Source of the DNA: an uncultured Pelagibacteraceae bacterium
Lineage (GTDB): Bacteria > Pseudomonadota > Alphaproteobacteria > Pelagibacterales > Pelagibacteraceae
Direction: 5' to 3'
Assembly: GCA_902518155.1 (NCBI GenBank)
Contig: CABYFA010000006.1
Location: 1-64,000 of the forward strand
DNA length: 64,000 nt
Of the stretch, positions 1 to 9,393 are shown one piece after another. Below the pieces are notes generated by a model. It was not told the DNA's origin. It was given only the letters and a program-made list of their open reading frames with translations, and did no database searches. The stretch's first letter is position 1; every line of letters begins with the position of its first letter. The position numbers were made by a program, and so were the translations under genes.

Positions 1-863
1 ATTCTTTATTAATTTCAGCTGCAGTTAATAAGATAAAATCAATTTCATTTCAGGATAGATTAACAAGTTATGTGTATAATAATAAAATTATTTTTGATTA
101 TTATTTTACATGTGGAAGCTATTTTAATAAAATTTTTAAAAAGAAATATTCTGCTGAGAAATTAATATCAATTGGATTGTTAAGATCAAATTTAATTGAC
201 GAAAATTTGATTAGAAATGAAAAGTTTCTTTTAAAGATAAAATCTATTAAAAAGATTAAAAAAGTGATCAGTTTAATTTTGAGTACTTCGTCAAGCAGGT
301 ATAAAAGTGATTTATATGGTGAGGATGGTACTTCAATTAAAAGTTTGTGGAATTTTGAAAATCTTATCTGTAATTTAGAAAAAAAACTTAAAAACAGAAT
401 TCATATTTTAGTTAAATTTAAGGATAAGAATTTCACATATCAAGAAGAGTTTCTTAAATTTGAGGAAAGATTGAAAAAATTTAATAATGTTGAAATAATA
501 AAAAGCGATAATATAAATTCTGCAAACATTATAAGCGTAAGTGATATAGTAATTGGTTCTCAATCAACCATAATTGAAGAAGCCTTAATGAAGAACAAAT
601 ATTCTTTTATTTTAGATTTTGAGAATTTTGCCTCTACGTTAGGCTTTTATAGATATAATAATTTTTACATCCTAAAATCCATAGACAATGTAATAGATTC
701 ACTCATGTTTTTATTTAACGAGGATAAAAAATATATAGATAATTATAATAGAAATAGAAAATTTTTTATTGAGAATTTTTTATCAGATAGAGGTAAGATA
801 AATAATTTTGATACACTTAGATCAAAAATTTTAAATTGTATTAATGAAGAACTTAAAAATTAG
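1..863 (+). CDS. Surface-polysaccharide GT-B-like transferase, 5' truncated by window edge
   Basis: The reading frame is open to base 3, so the gene starts before the window; the first internal start-like codon (GTG at 72) is probably not the true start. The visible 286 residues end with a motif, SDIVIGSQSTIIEEAL, that resembles the acceptor-proximal segment of GT-B capsule or CDP-glycerol-type transferases (x-G-x-x-S-T-x-x-E-A). The rest is Lys/Asn-rich with no motif I can name. It overlaps the next gene by 20 bases, which suggests translational coupling. The family assignment is tentative; a surface glycan role is supported mainly by context. Confidence 0.55.
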   Translation, partial: SLLISAAVNKIKSISFQDRLTSYVYNNKIIFDYYFTCGSYFNKIFKKKYSAEKLISIGLLRSNLIDENLIRNEKFLLKIKSIKKIKKVISLILSTSSSRYKSDLYGEDGTSIKSLWNFENLICNLEKKLKNRIHILVKFKDKNFTYQEEFLKFEERLKKFNNVEIIKSDNINSANIISVSDIVIGSQSTIIEEALMKNKYSFILDFENFASTLGFYRYNNFYILKSIDNVIDSLMFLFNEDKKYIDNYNRNRKFFIENFLSDRGKINNFDTLRSKILNCINEELKN

Positions 864-1818
864 AAAATATTATAAAGGCGACGAGAAAGGTTTTTTAGCT
901 TTAGACAGAAAATTAGAGGAGCATAAATATAATAGAAGATCTATTTCAAATTTTTTATGGAAATATAAAAGTAAGAATTTTTTTGGAAAAAGTGTTAATT
1001 ATTTTTCAGAATATAATAATAAAATAATTGCTCATTTTGGAGCTATACCATTGGGTTGGTACTTAAATTCAAAATTTACCTTAGGAAGTTGTTCAATTGC
1101 CATGATGGTAGCCCCTGAGTGGCAAAGCAAAGGTTTGATAAAATTTGTTGGTGATAAAGTTTTCGATGATCTAAAAAAAAATAAAGTTGACTTTGTTTAT
1201 GGGTTTCCTAATGAAAAGGCTTATTTGCTTCATAAAAATATTTGGAATTATAAAGATGCTTTTGATCAAAATTTATATCTTATAAATCGAAAAAAAATAA
1301 TTGAAGAAAACAATAAAGAATTTGTAATTACTCCAACTGATAAATTTGAAAAGTCTTATGATTTATTTTGGTCTAAAAATAGAAAAGATTATAAAAATAT
1401 TTTAGATAGAAGATCAAGTTTTTTAAATTGGCGTTATTTAAAAAGACCCGATGATCAATACAAACCTTTTTTTGTTTATCAAAAAAAAAAATTGTTAGGA
1501 TATTTTATTCTAAAAAAATATTATGATGGTAAAACTCTTACCATACATGTCATTGACTTATTTTTCAAAGATACCTCACAATCGAATTTTAACAAATTAT
1601 TTAAAAATATATTTTCTTATATAAAAAAAAATCAAAAAACATTTGATAATATTTCTCTATGGATTAATGGTTCAAGAAAAATAAACAATTCACTCTTAAA
1701 TTTAGGTTTTAGGATTATTTCATCTAGAAAAATGATTTACAAAAATTTATTAAGTAAAAAAAATTTAAATTTAAATAAAATGTATTTTACCATGGGTGAT
1801 ACATTGGAGATATATTAA
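844..1818 (+). CDS. GNAT-family N-acyltransferase
   Basis: A 324-residue protein with a GNAT acetyl-CoA-binding core around residues 80-105: the segment MMVAPEWQSKGLI fits the motif A pattern V-x-P-x-x-Q-x-x-G. The C-terminal half looks like a second, degenerate GNAT-like or substrate domain. Such proteins in polysaccharide loci usually acylate an amino-sugar nitrogen with acetyl-CoA or an aminoacyl donor; the substrate cannot be read from sequence. The ATG at 844 lies inside the end of the preceding gene, and the stop abuts the next ATG with no spacer. An amino-sugar target would fit the several aminotransferases downstream, but that is inference. Confidence 0.7.
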   Translation: MKNLKIRKYYKGDEKGFLALDRKLEEHKYNRRSISNFLWKYKSKNFFGKSVNYFSEYNNKIIAHFGAIPLGWYLNSKFTLGSCSIAMMVAPEWQSKGLIKFVGDKVFDDLKKNKVDFVYGFPNEKAYLLHKNIWNYKDAFDQNLYLINRKKIIEENNKEFVITPTDKFEKSYDLFWSKNRKDYKNILDRRSSFLNWRYLKRPDDQYKPFFVYQKKKLLGYFILKKYYDGKTLTIHVIDLFFKDTSQSNFNKLFKNIFSYIKKNQKTFDNISLWINGSRKINNSLLNLGFRIISSRKMIYKNLLSKKNLNLNKMYFTMGDTLEIY

Positions 1819-2277
1819 ATGAAAATAGATCATATAGGTTATGTAACGAAAGATATAAAAAAAAAATCGAGATATTTTACAAATACTTTAGGTTATAAAG
1901 TTTTAACAAGTAAAATAATTGAACCAGCTCATGATGTTTCGGTTCAGTTTTTTTCCATGGGTAATAATAGCTATCCATTATTAGAATTAATTGAGCCACT
2001 AAATAAAAGATCAAAAATTTTAAATTTTTTAAAAAAATATGGTGAAGGTATTCATCATATTGCTTATGAGGTAATTAACATTAAGAAAAAAATTGAATAT
2101 TTTAGAAAAAAGAATTTCATTGTTTTAAGTGAGATAGTTCCTGGAGCAGGTCATAATAATACCCCAACTGTGTGGCTGTATTCTTATGATGGAGACCTAA
2201 TAGAGTTGATACAAAAGCAGAAAAAAAAAAAATCATTTACAAGATTAACAAAAAAATTTCTGAAAATTAAATATTAA
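1819..2277 (+). CDS. VOC-superfamily protein, methylmalonyl-CoA epimerase-like
   Basis: A 152-residue vicinal-oxygen-chelate protein. Two beta-alpha-beta-beta-beta modules are recognisable: the first starts at MKIDHIGYVTKDI, the second at GEGIHHIAYE. Likely metal ligands are His5, Glu56 (LLELIEP), His79 or His80 and Glu129 (LIELIQ), the spacing seen in epimerase and lyase members of the superfamily. Methylmalonyl-CoA epimerase itself is a core metabolic enzyme; in this locus a role on an acyl or keto-sugar acid intermediate is more likely, but this is inference. It directly follows the GNAT gene and is followed after 12 bases by an AMP-forming ligase, so the two may share a CoA- or carrier-linked substrate. 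Confidence 0.75.
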   Translation: MKIDHIGYVTKDIKKKSRYFTNTLGYKVLTSKIIEPAHDVSVQFFSMGNNSYPLLELIEPLNKRSKILNFLKKYGEGIHHIAYEVINIKKKIEYFRKKNFIVLSEIVPGAGHNNTPTVWLYSYDGDLIELIQKQKKKKSFTRLTKKFLKIKY

Positions 2278-2289
2278 AAATATAGTAAT

Positions 2290-3762
2290 ATGAAGAATTT
2301 TAATAATATTTCTGACGTGCTTAAATTTTGGGGTACAAAGAAACCTAATAAAATTTTTATAATTGATGGAAAAAAAAAATACTCTTTTTCTGAAATAAAT
2401 CACTTTGTTAATAGTTGTTGTTTTTTTTTTGAAAGTTTGGGATTAAAAGAGAGAGATATAGTAAGTTTCAACCTTAAAAACTCGATTGAATTTGTAATTA
2501 TTTACTTTGCGTGCATAAGATCAAATATTGTTGCTAATCCTTTGCCTCATACTATTTCTGAAACTGAAACTCTAGAAAAAGTGAAATTCTTAAAATCAAA
2601 ATATTTATTTTCTGATAGAAAAATAAAAAAAAAGAAAAATTTTTTTTTAGTGGAAAAAAAAAATAAAACTAGCTTTATTGATATTATATTAAAGTCAAAT
2701 TTAAATAAAAATAATTACTTTACAAAAATAAATAACAAAAATACTGCAGTTTTATATTACTCTTCAGGAACAACTAATAATCCAAAGATTATAGAATACT
2801 CTTATCGTTCAATGATAAATTTACAAATAGCTATGTCTAGAATAAAATTTACTGGCCCAAACACAACTCACTTATGTATTTTGCCAATGGGGCATACTTC
2901 AGTGCTAAGATATTCAATAAAGCAATCTTTATTCATGGGCTCTACTTTTGTTATATTAAACAATTTTTGGGAGATTAAAAATAAATTTTGGAATATTATT
3001 GATAAATACAACATAAATTATGTTCAACTTGTACCTTCAATTGTAACTTCTTTAATCTCTATTAAAACTAAAAATTTAAAAAAAAGAAAAATAAAATTCG
3101 GTTGTGGTTCAGATAAAATAGATTTTAAAGTAAAAAAATTTTTTGAAAAAAAGTTTAAAACAAAATTATTAAACTTATATGGTTTGTCAGAAATTGGAGC
3201 AAGCCATTTTCAAAATAAAGATAATGATAAAGAAAATAGTATTGGAACTCCATTAGATATTTATAAATGTAAAATATTTAAAAAAAAAAATAAAATCGCC
3301 CAAAAAAATAAAATTGGAGAATTGGGTGTTAAAGGAACTGCATTATTTAATGGATATTATAAAAATAAGATTTTAACAAAACAAAGCTTCAATAAATTCG
3401 GTTATTTTTTAACAGGGGATCTTTGTTCAAAAGATGAAAATAATAACTTTTTTTATCACGGAAGAAAAAAAGACCTTATAATAAAAGGAGGTGTTAATAT
3501 AAATCCAAATGAAATTGACGAAGTGGTAAAAGAATATAGTCCTGTAATAGAACGTAGTGCCACAATTGGGATAGATGATGAATTTTTAGGTCAAAAGATC
3601 AAAACTTTTTTAAAGTTAAAAAATAAGAAAATATCAATAAATTTACTGCATAAATATTTGGCCAAAAAATTGGGCCACTTAAAAAAGCCAGATGAGGTTG
3701 TGATTGTTAAAAAATTCCCTACAACATCAACTGGAAAAGTGATTAAAAGATTCTTAAAATGA
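2290..3762 (+). CDS. AMP-forming acyl/aryl-CoA ligase family adenylation enzyme
   Basis: A 490-residue ANL-superfamily enzyme. Visible motifs in order: P-loop YYSSGTTNNPK near residues 156-166, A5-like YGLSEIGA, TGDL near 375 (ATP ribose binding), the hinge and GGVNINPNEID near 400, and the C-terminal catalytic lysine in TSTGKVIKR near 483. All key elements are present, so it should be active in forming an acyl-adenylate and passing it to CoA or a carrier protein. A free-standing acyl carrier protein lies 6 kb downstream in the same operon, a plausible acceptor. The acid it activates is unknown. It ends in a 4-base ATGA overlap with the next gene. Confidence 0.85.
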   Translation: MKNFNNISDVLKFWGTKKPNKIFIIDGKKKYSFSEINHFVNSCCFFFESLGLKERDIVSFNLKNSIEFVIIYFACIRSNIVANPLPHTISETETLEKVKFLKSKYLFSDRKIKKKKNFFLVEKKNKTSFIDIILKSNLNKNNYFTKINNKNTAVLYYSSGTTNNPKIIEYSYRSMINLQIAMSRIKFTGPNTTHLCILPMGHTSVLRYSIKQSLFMGSTFVILNNFWEIKNKFWNIIDKYNINYVQLVPSIVTSLISIKTKNLKKRKIKFGCGSDKIDFKVKKFFEKKFKTKLLNLYGLSEIGASHFQNKDNDKENSIGTPLDIYKCKIFKKKNKIAQKNKIGELGVKGTALFNGYYKNKILTKQSFNKFGYFLTGDLCSKDENNNFFYHGRKKDLIIKGGVNINPNEIDEVVKEYSPVIERSATIGIDDEFLGQKIKTFLKLKNKKISINLLHKYLAKKLGHLKKPDEVVIVKKFPTTSTGKVIKRFLK

Positions 3763-4826
3763 AAAAAGTATTAATTATTGGTGCTGGAGCTATTGGCAGA
3801 GGTTTTCTTGCACCCTTGTTGCAGGACTTAAACTTTCAAATAAATTTTTTAGATAAGGATATAAATCTAGTTAAGAGATTAAATAAAAGAGGATCATATT
3901 TGACAGCAATAACAAATAATAAAAATTATATTTTTAAAAAAATTATCTTAAATAAAGCTTATAATTTAAAACAAAAATTAAATTTTAGAGATTATGATAT
4001 TGTTTTTTGTTGCGTTGGTCCCAAACAGTGTGGAAAAGTTGCAAAAAGATTAAAAAATGCAAAAACTATAATCTCATGTGAAAATGATTTTTTTTCTGTA
4101 AAAAAAATAAAGAAAATATCAAAGAACAATAATGTATTTTTTGGTATCCCAGATGTTATCACATCTAGCACCGCTCCAAAACATCTTTTAAAAGCTGATG
4201 GATTGACAATTGTTTCTGAAAAAGGTGAGCTAATTTTAGAAAAAGGTAGATATTTTATTTCAAAGAAAATTAAACAAGTCGGCAGAAAAGAGCTTGATCA
4301 ACATTGGAGAGCTAAATTGTTTATTCACAATGCTCCACATGCTATTTTAGCCTATTTAGGCCATATAAAAAGGTATCATTATATTCATGAAGCTATGATT
4401 GATAAGAAAATAAAAAAAATTGTCATAGGATCTATGAAAGAAGTTACAAACGGAGTTATAAAAGCTAAATATGTTGGTAATAAATTCGCAAAATATTATA
4501 TGAATAAAGAAATTAGAAGATTTTCGAATAAACTACTTTTTGATCCAATAAATAGAGTTGCAAGAGAACCAATTAGAAAACTTGGTAAAGAAAATAGAAT
4601 AGTATTGGCATTGAGAATCGCTCAATGGAATAAAGAGCAACCTAATAACATTGCAACAGGTGTTAAGGCTGCATTAAACTTTTACTCGAAACAAGACGTT
4701 GAGTCTATTTATTTACAAAGACTAAGAAAAAAATTTGACGATGATGAAGTCCTTGAGATGATATCTGGTATAGAAAGAACAGATCCATTAAATTCATTTT
4801 GTTTAGAACAATCACTAAATATATAA
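3759..4826 (+). CDS. Mannitol-dehydrogenase-like NAD(P)-dependent oxidoreductase
   Basis: A 355-residue protein with an N-terminal Rossmann motif, VLIIGAGAIGRGFLAPLLQD, typical of mannitol-1-phosphate 5-dehydrogenase and its relatives. The C-terminal part contains LDQHWRAKLFIHNAPHAILAY, which resembles the long-chain mannitol dehydrogenase C-terminal domain (conserved N/H near the active site). Known relatives interconvert polyols or uronates and keto-sugars; the substrate here is unknown. It sits between an adenylating ligase and two GSA-type aminotransferases, so it may prepare a keto substrate for transamination (inference). ATGA overlap with the ligase. Confidence 0.75.
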   Translation: MKKVLIIGAGAIGRGFLAPLLQDLNFQINFLDKDINLVKRLNKRGSYLTAITNNKNYIFKKIILNKAYNLKQKLNFRDYDIVFCCVGPKQCGKVAKRLKNAKTIISCENDFFSVKKIKKISKNNNVFFGIPDVITSSTAPKHLLKADGLTIVSEKGELILEKGRYFISKKIKQVGRKELDQHWRAKLFIHNAPHAILAYLGHIKRYHYIHEAMIDKKIKKIVIGSMKEVTNGVIKAKYVGNKFAKYYMNKEIRRFSNKLLFDPINRVAREPIRKLGKENRIVLALRIAQWNKEQPNNIATGVKAALNFYSKQDVESIYLQRLRKKFDDDEVLEMISGIERTDPLNSFCLEQSLNI

Positions 4827-4834
4827 ATGATAAT

Positions 4835-6061
4835 ATGATAAGACTTAACAAGAATAAATTATTTCTCAAAGGGTATAAAAATTTAATTCCTGGCACAAAA
4901 ATTTTTGATCGTTTTGATCCTTTTATGATCGGTCAAACTCCATATTTTTTTAAAAAAGGCAAGGGATCTTATTCATGGGATATTGATAATAATAAATATT
5001 TAGATTTTCATATGTCATTAGGTTCAATAATTTTAGGTTATTCACATGAGAAAGTTAATCATTCTGCAAAAAAACAATTGTTAAAGGGCATGACTTTTTC
5101 TTTAATGAATGATTTAGAAATTGAAACTGCAAGAAAAATGATAAAAATGATTCCATCTGCAGAAATGGTCAGATTTGGCAAAAATGGATCAGATGTTTTA
5201 GCCGCAGGTGTAAGACTAGCTAGATATATTACAAAAAGAGATAAAGTAATATCATGCGGATGGCATGGTATACATGATTGGTCTTTAGCTAATACAAGTA
5301 GAAATTATGGAATACCAAATGAAATAAAAAAACTCTCATTAAAATTTGAATTTAACAATATTGAAAGCTTGCATAATTTAATTAAAAAAAATAAAAATGA
5401 GGTTGCATGTATAGTAATGGACTTATGTGCAAAATATTATCCAAAAAAAGGCTTTTTAAATGAAGTAAAAAAAATTGCAAAAAAAAATAAAATTTTACTT
5501 ATATTTGATGAAATAATTACAGGTTTCAGACTACATCCAGGCGGTGCGCAAAAATATTTTGGTGTGACACCCGACCTCTCTTGTTTTGGAAAAGGTCTTG
5601 CTAATGGTTTTCCTTTATCAGCTTTAGTAGGAAAAAAAAGATATATGAGAAAGGCTAATGATTTATTTTATTCATTAACATTTGCAGGTGAAAGTATAAG
5701 TTTAGCCGCTGGTTCCACAGCACTTGATATTTACAACGATTTAAAATTATCAAAAGAACTTGAGAATAAAGGAAATTACTTAATTAATAAACTTCAAAAA
5801 GCAATAGATGAAAATTCTCTGAATGATAATATTAAAATCTATGGTATGCCTTGTAGGCCTATAATTGAGATAAAACATTACTCGAAAAACTTATCGATTA
5901 AAAAAACTCTTAGTTTAAATTTAATAAAGGATTTTGCGAAAAAGAAAATTTTATACAATGGATCAATTTTTATATGCAAAACACATACTTTAAAAGAATT
6001 AAATTACATGAGTTTAATTTTTAACGAGGTTTTAGAAAAAAATAAAAAGTATTTTAAATGA
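4835..6061 (+). CDS. Class III aminotransferase, GSA aminomutase-like, copy 1
   Basis: A fold-type I PLP enzyme of about 408 residues. Asp225 (IFDEI) should bind the PLP pyridine nitrogen and Lys253 in CFGKGLANGFPLSALVG is the expected Schiff-base lysine. I chose ATG 4835, eight bases after the upstream stop, over an in-frame TTG at 4799 that would overlap the previous gene by 28 bases. Glutamate-1-semialdehyde aminomutase makes 5-aminolevulinate in core metabolism, but paralogues in glycan loci act on keto-sugars. The enzyme is a close tandem paralogue of the next gene; both share IPSAEMVRFGKNGSDVL. Confidence 0.85.
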   Translation: MIRLNKNKLFLKGYKNLIPGTKIFDRFDPFMIGQTPYFFKKGKGSYSWDIDNNKYLDFHMSLGSIILGYSHEKVNHSAKKQLLKGMTFSLMNDLEIETARKMIKMIPSAEMVRFGKNGSDVLAAGVRLARYITKRDKVISCGWHGIHDWSLANTSRNYGIPNEIKKLSLKFEFNNIESLHNLIKKNKNEVACIVMDLCAKYYPKKGFLNEVKKIAKKNKILLIFDEIITGFRLHPGGAQKYFGVTPDLSCFGKGLANGFPLSALVGKKRYMRKANDLFYSLTFAGESISLAAGSTALDIYNDLKLSKELENKGNYLINKLQKAIDENSLNDNIKIYGMPCRPIIEIKHYSKNLSIKKTLSLNLIKDFAKKKILYNGSIFICKTHTLKELNYMSLIFNEVLEKNKKYFK

Positions 6062-7299
6062 AGTTAGAAAAAAGTAGAAGAATAATCAGAGTTGCAAAAA
6101 AAATTTTGCCTGGAGGGAGTACTTTTAACAAAACTGCTTTCTTTGATGAAGGCAAAACACCTTTTTGTTTAGTAAAAGGCAATAAGTCTGAAGTAACTGA
6201 TATTGATGGGAACAATTATACAGACTTTATGAATGGATTAGGATGTAATCTATTGGGGTATAATATTGGTTTTATAAATAGAGCTGTTGAAAAAGAGATA
6301 AATAATGGTTGTTTATTACCTTTTGCTAGTGATCTAGAAATTCAAGTTGCAAAAAAATTAAAAAAATTAATCCCATCTGCGGAAATGGTTAGATTTGGTA
6401 AAAATGGTTCTGACGTTCTCACGCAGGCAGTAAAACTTTCTAGATATTGTACTAATAAAAAACATGTAATTTTTGGTGGTTATCATGGATGGCATGATTG
6501 GGTTATTGGATCATCTAGTCGATCTGGTGGAATACCAGAAGCTGAGAAAAAAATATCACATAAATTTATATTTAACGATTTTAATAGTATTTTAAAATTA
6601 CACAAAAAATTAAATGGAAATATTGCATGTATAGTAATGGATTTAGTTGCAAGATATTATCCAGAGAAAAATTTTTTAAAAAAAGTTAGAGATTTTTGTT
6701 CAAAAAATAAAATTTTATTAGTTTTTGACGAAATTGTAACTGGCTTTAGAATTAATAAAGGGGGTGCTCAAACTTTTTTTAAAGTTACACCAGATTTGTC
6801 ATGTTTTGGAAAAGCAATGGGTAATGGTATGCCAATTTCCGCATTAGTAGGAAAAAAGCAGTATATGAAAAAATTTAATGATGTTTTTTATGCAATGAAT
6901 TTTGTTGGTGAGAAAGCAAGTTTGGCAGCCGCAAAAGTTACATTAGATTACTATTTAAAAAATGATGTTGCTAAAGAAATAAATAAAAAAGGAAATTTTT
7001 TATCAACTCAGCTAAAAAAAATTATAAAAAAATATAAACTGAATAATTTTATTCAAATACAAGGTATGAGTTCTAGAATAATAATAGGATTTAAAAATAA
7101 TCTAGACTCTGATTTCTTGAAAAAAAAAAGTGCTGATATTGATCAAATAGTACGATTTATGATCCAAACTTTTGCTGAAAATAAAATATTATGTAACCTA
7201 TCTGTTTTTATTAATAAGTCTCATTCAAAAAAAGATTTAACTAAGTTCGCAAAAATTTTTGATCAAATATGTTACAAAATAAGTAATTCAAAAGTATGA
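6058..7299 (+). CDS. Class III aminotransferase, GSA aminomutase-like, copy 2
   Basis: 413 residues, overlapping copy 1 by 4 bases (ATGA) and the carbamoyltransferase downstream by 4 bases. Catalytic residues are in place: Asp224 (VFDEI) and Lys252 (CFGKAMGNGMPISALVG). Long stretches are shared with copy 1, for example NKILL-x-FDEI-x-TGFR and the GGAQ-to-TPDLSCFGK segment, so the pair arose by duplication. Two intact copies in tandem suggest a two-step diamino product or a heteromeric enzyme, but either is inference. A haem-synthesis role is unlikely given the location. Confidence 0.85.
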   Translation: MKLEKSRRIIRVAKKILPGGSTFNKTAFFDEGKTPFCLVKGNKSEVTDIDGNNYTDFMNGLGCNLLGYNIGFINRAVEKEINNGCLLPFASDLEIQVAKKLKKLIPSAEMVRFGKNGSDVLTQAVKLSRYCTNKKHVIFGGYHGWHDWVIGSSSRSGGIPEAEKKISHKFIFNDFNSILKLHKKLNGNIACIVMDLVARYYPEKNFLKKVRDFCSKNKILLVFDEIVTGFRINKGGAQTFFKVTPDLSCFGKAMGNGMPISALVGKKQYMKKFNDVFYAMNFVGEKASLAAAKVTLDYYLKNDVAKEINKKGNFLSTQLKKIIKKYKLNNFIQIQGMSSRIIIGFKNNLDSDFLKKKSADIDQIVRFMIQTFAENKILCNLSVFINKSHSKKDLTKFAKIFDQICYKISNSKV

Positions 7300-9158
7300 T
7301 AATAGCATCATTATATCATTGTCCATTAGATGATACACAAATTGCTCACGACATGAGTTGTGCAATAATTAAAAAAAATCAGATATATGCTTACGAGGAA
7401 GAAAAACTTACATCAATAAAAAATGAATCAACTGTAAAATTTCCAGAAAAAAGCTTATTGTCAGGATTAAAAGAATTAAATATTAGACCTGACCAAGTCA
7501 CAGACTGGGTCTTTCCAAAACCAGGTAAAAAAATCAAAATTGAGGAATATAGAATATTTTTTTGTGATTTAATAAAAGCAACAAGTTATAATTCGAAAAC
7601 AAGCTTTAAAAATTGGTTTAAAAAAAAAGTTCATTTTGTTCCTCATCACTTATCACATGCAAGTTTAGCTTTTTTTACATCAAAATTTAAAAGTGCTGCT
7701 TTTTTGACTAAGGATGGTGGTGGAGATCTTGGTGATAAGAGGGGTTTTGTTTTTGGTGAATTTAACAAAAATAAAATGATAATAAAAAAACAAAGATATA
7801 GTTTTAAAAATCTTTCATTATTTCATGATTATTTAACAGATGCATTAGGCTTTTCATATTTTAATAATGGTAAAACATCAGGTCTTGCTGCTTATGGGAA
7901 AGTAAGAGATGATTTAAAAAAAAAATTTGTATCTCTACTGAAAGTTAAAAACGATGGGATAACTTTTAATTGTAAAAGATTTAAGAAATCTAATGTTGAA
8001 ATTAAAAAATTTAAGATTCATTCTTATGAAAGATATAAAGTTTTTAGATCATATCCAAGTGATACAAATGTTTTCAGATTTTCAAAAGATTATTTGCCAA
8101 TTGATATAGCGGCAACTGGAGAGGCAGTTCTAAAAGAAAAACTATTAGAACTATTAAAGAGATTGAAAAGAAATACCAAAAATACAAATTTAGTTTGTTC
8201 GGGAGGTTTATTCCAAAATGTTTCGCTAAATAATTCTATTGTGAAAAGTAAAATATTTAAAAATTATTTTTTCCCAATGGCAAATTCTGATGCGGGTTTG
8301 TCTCTTGGCGCCGCTCTTTACATAAAACATTTAATAAAAAAAATTCCAAGGAAGTTCTCTGATTTTACTCCATATTTAGGACCATCATTCTCAAATGAGG
8401 AGATTAAATCAGAATTAGACTCTTACAGACTTAATTATAAGTATTTTGCCAATGGTTTAGAAAAATTTGTTGCAATGAAAATATTAAAAGGGTCTGTCGT
8501 GGGCTGGTTTCAAGGAAAAGGAGAATATGGCCCTAGATCATTAGGTAACAGATCAATTTTAGCAGACCCAAGATCTTACAATTCAAAAATAAGAGTTAAT
8601 CAATTATTAAAAAAAAGAGATTGGTTCATGCCATTCGCACCCTCAATTGATTATGAGTATGCAAAAAAAATTACAAACTCAAATTTTTACTCAGCTTACA
8701 TGCAAATCGCATTTAACATAAATGAAAAATTTCATAAATTAATTAAATCATCAATACATTATGATAATACATCTAGGATACATATGGTTAAAAAAAAACA
8801 AAATTATAAATATTGGAAATTATTAATTGAAATAAAAAAAAGAATCGGGGTTCCAGTCGTTTTAAATACAAGTTTCAATCGCCATGGAATCGCAACAATT
8901 TCTACTCCTCGTCAAGCAATAGAACATGCAATGGAGGGCTGTATGGATATTTTAGTTATAGGTAATTACGTCATTGAAGTTAAAAAAAACAGAAAATTTA
9001 ACCAAAAGAGTCAGAAAACATATTCTGAAAAAGAGAGCTTAATCAGAAGTTTAGAAAAAAGGTTTAAAATATTAAAAATTAAAAATATAAAATTTAATCA
9101 AAAAAAGTATAAAAAATTTACCAAAGAATTAAATAATTCTCACAAACTTCTAGTATAA
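7296..9158 (+). CDS. Carbamoyltransferase, NodU/CmcH family
   Basis: 620 residues, the normal size for this family. The N-terminal Kae1-like/ASKHA domain shows VPHHLSHASLAFF (the metal-binding His cluster) and TKDGGGDLGD, then CSGGLFQNV near the middle. The C-terminal YrdC-like-associated domain shows GWFQGKGEYGPRSLGNRSI and VVLNTSFNRHG. Family members transfer a carbamoyl group from carbamoyl phosphate via carbamoyl-AMP to a hydroxyl of a sugar or antibiotic (NodU, CmcH, TobZ). Here O-carbamoylation of a surface sugar is the natural reading. It overlaps the aminotransferase before it and is 7 bases from the acyl carrier protein gene after it. Confidence 0.9.
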   Translation: MIIASLYHCPLDDTQIAHDMSCAIIKKNQIYAYEEEKLTSIKNESTVKFPEKSLLSGLKELNIRPDQVTDWVFPKPGKKIKIEEYRIFFCDLIKATSYNSKTSFKNWFKKKVHFVPHHLSHASLAFFTSKFKSAAFLTKDGGGDLGDKRGFVFGEFNKNKMIIKKQRYSFKNLSLFHDYLTDALGFSYFNNGKTSGLAAYGKVRDDLKKKFVSLLKVKNDGITFNCKRFKKSNVEIKKFKIHSYERYKVFRSYPSDTNVFRFSKDYLPIDIAATGEAVLKEKLLELLKRLKRNTKNTNLVCSGGLFQNVSLNNSIVKSKIFKNYFFPMANSDAGLSLGAALYIKHLIKKIPRKFSDFTPYLGPSFSNEEIKSELDSYRLNYKYFANGLEKFVAMKILKGSVVGWFQGKGEYGPRSLGNRSILADPRSYNSKIRVNQLLKKRDWFMPFAPSIDYEYAKKITNSNFYSAYMQIAFNINEKFHKLIKSSIHYDNTSRIHMVKKKQNYKYWKLLIEIKKRIGVPVVLNTSFNRHGIATISTPRQAIEHAMEGCMDILVIGNYVIEVKKNRKFNQKSQKTYSEKESLIRSLEKRFKILKIKNIKFNQKKYKKFTKELNNSHKLLV

Positions 9159-9165
9159 TTTTAAG

Positions 9166-9393
9166 ATGGAAAAAAAATTAGAAAGTGTTTTTAGAAAGAT
9201 ATTTCCAAAGTTTAAAGGAAAACTTACTGATAAGGTTTCACCTAAAAACTTGAAAGAGTGGGATTCACTAAATCATTTAAATTTGATGACTGCAGTTTCA
9301 AAAAAATTTAAAATAAATTTCGATTTTCAGGAAATAATTGGGGTGAATAATATTGGTGAATTAAAAAAAAGGATAAAAAAAAAAATTGTTTAA
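9166..9393 (+). CDS. Stand-alone acyl carrier protein
   Basis: 75 residues with the 4'-phosphopantetheine attachment motif WDSLNHLNL; Ser34 is the modified serine. This is a carrier-protein fold but not the housekeeping AcpP (no DSLDTVEL and not next to fabF). Paired with the adenylating ligase at 2290, it would carry an activated acyl or aminoacyl group for transfer to a sugar. There is no ketosynthase or other fatty-acid gene near it. Its end overlaps the next gene by 8 bases. Confidence 0.85.
   Translation: MEKKLESVFRKIFPKFKGKLTDKVSPKNLKEWDSLNHLNLMTAVSKKFKINFDFQEIIGVNNIGELKKRIKKKIV

Noticed and set aside
4705-4896. Short minus-strand frame across the junction of the mannitol-dehydrogenase-like and aminotransferase genes
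   Set aside because: No start signal or motif, and it overlaps two well-supported genes.
4835-6061. hemL, the housekeeping glutamate-1-semialdehyde aminomutase
   Set aside because: Tandem duplication, location deep in a polysaccharide cluster and coupling to sugar genes favour a sugar aminotransferase; not excluded without the rest of the genome.
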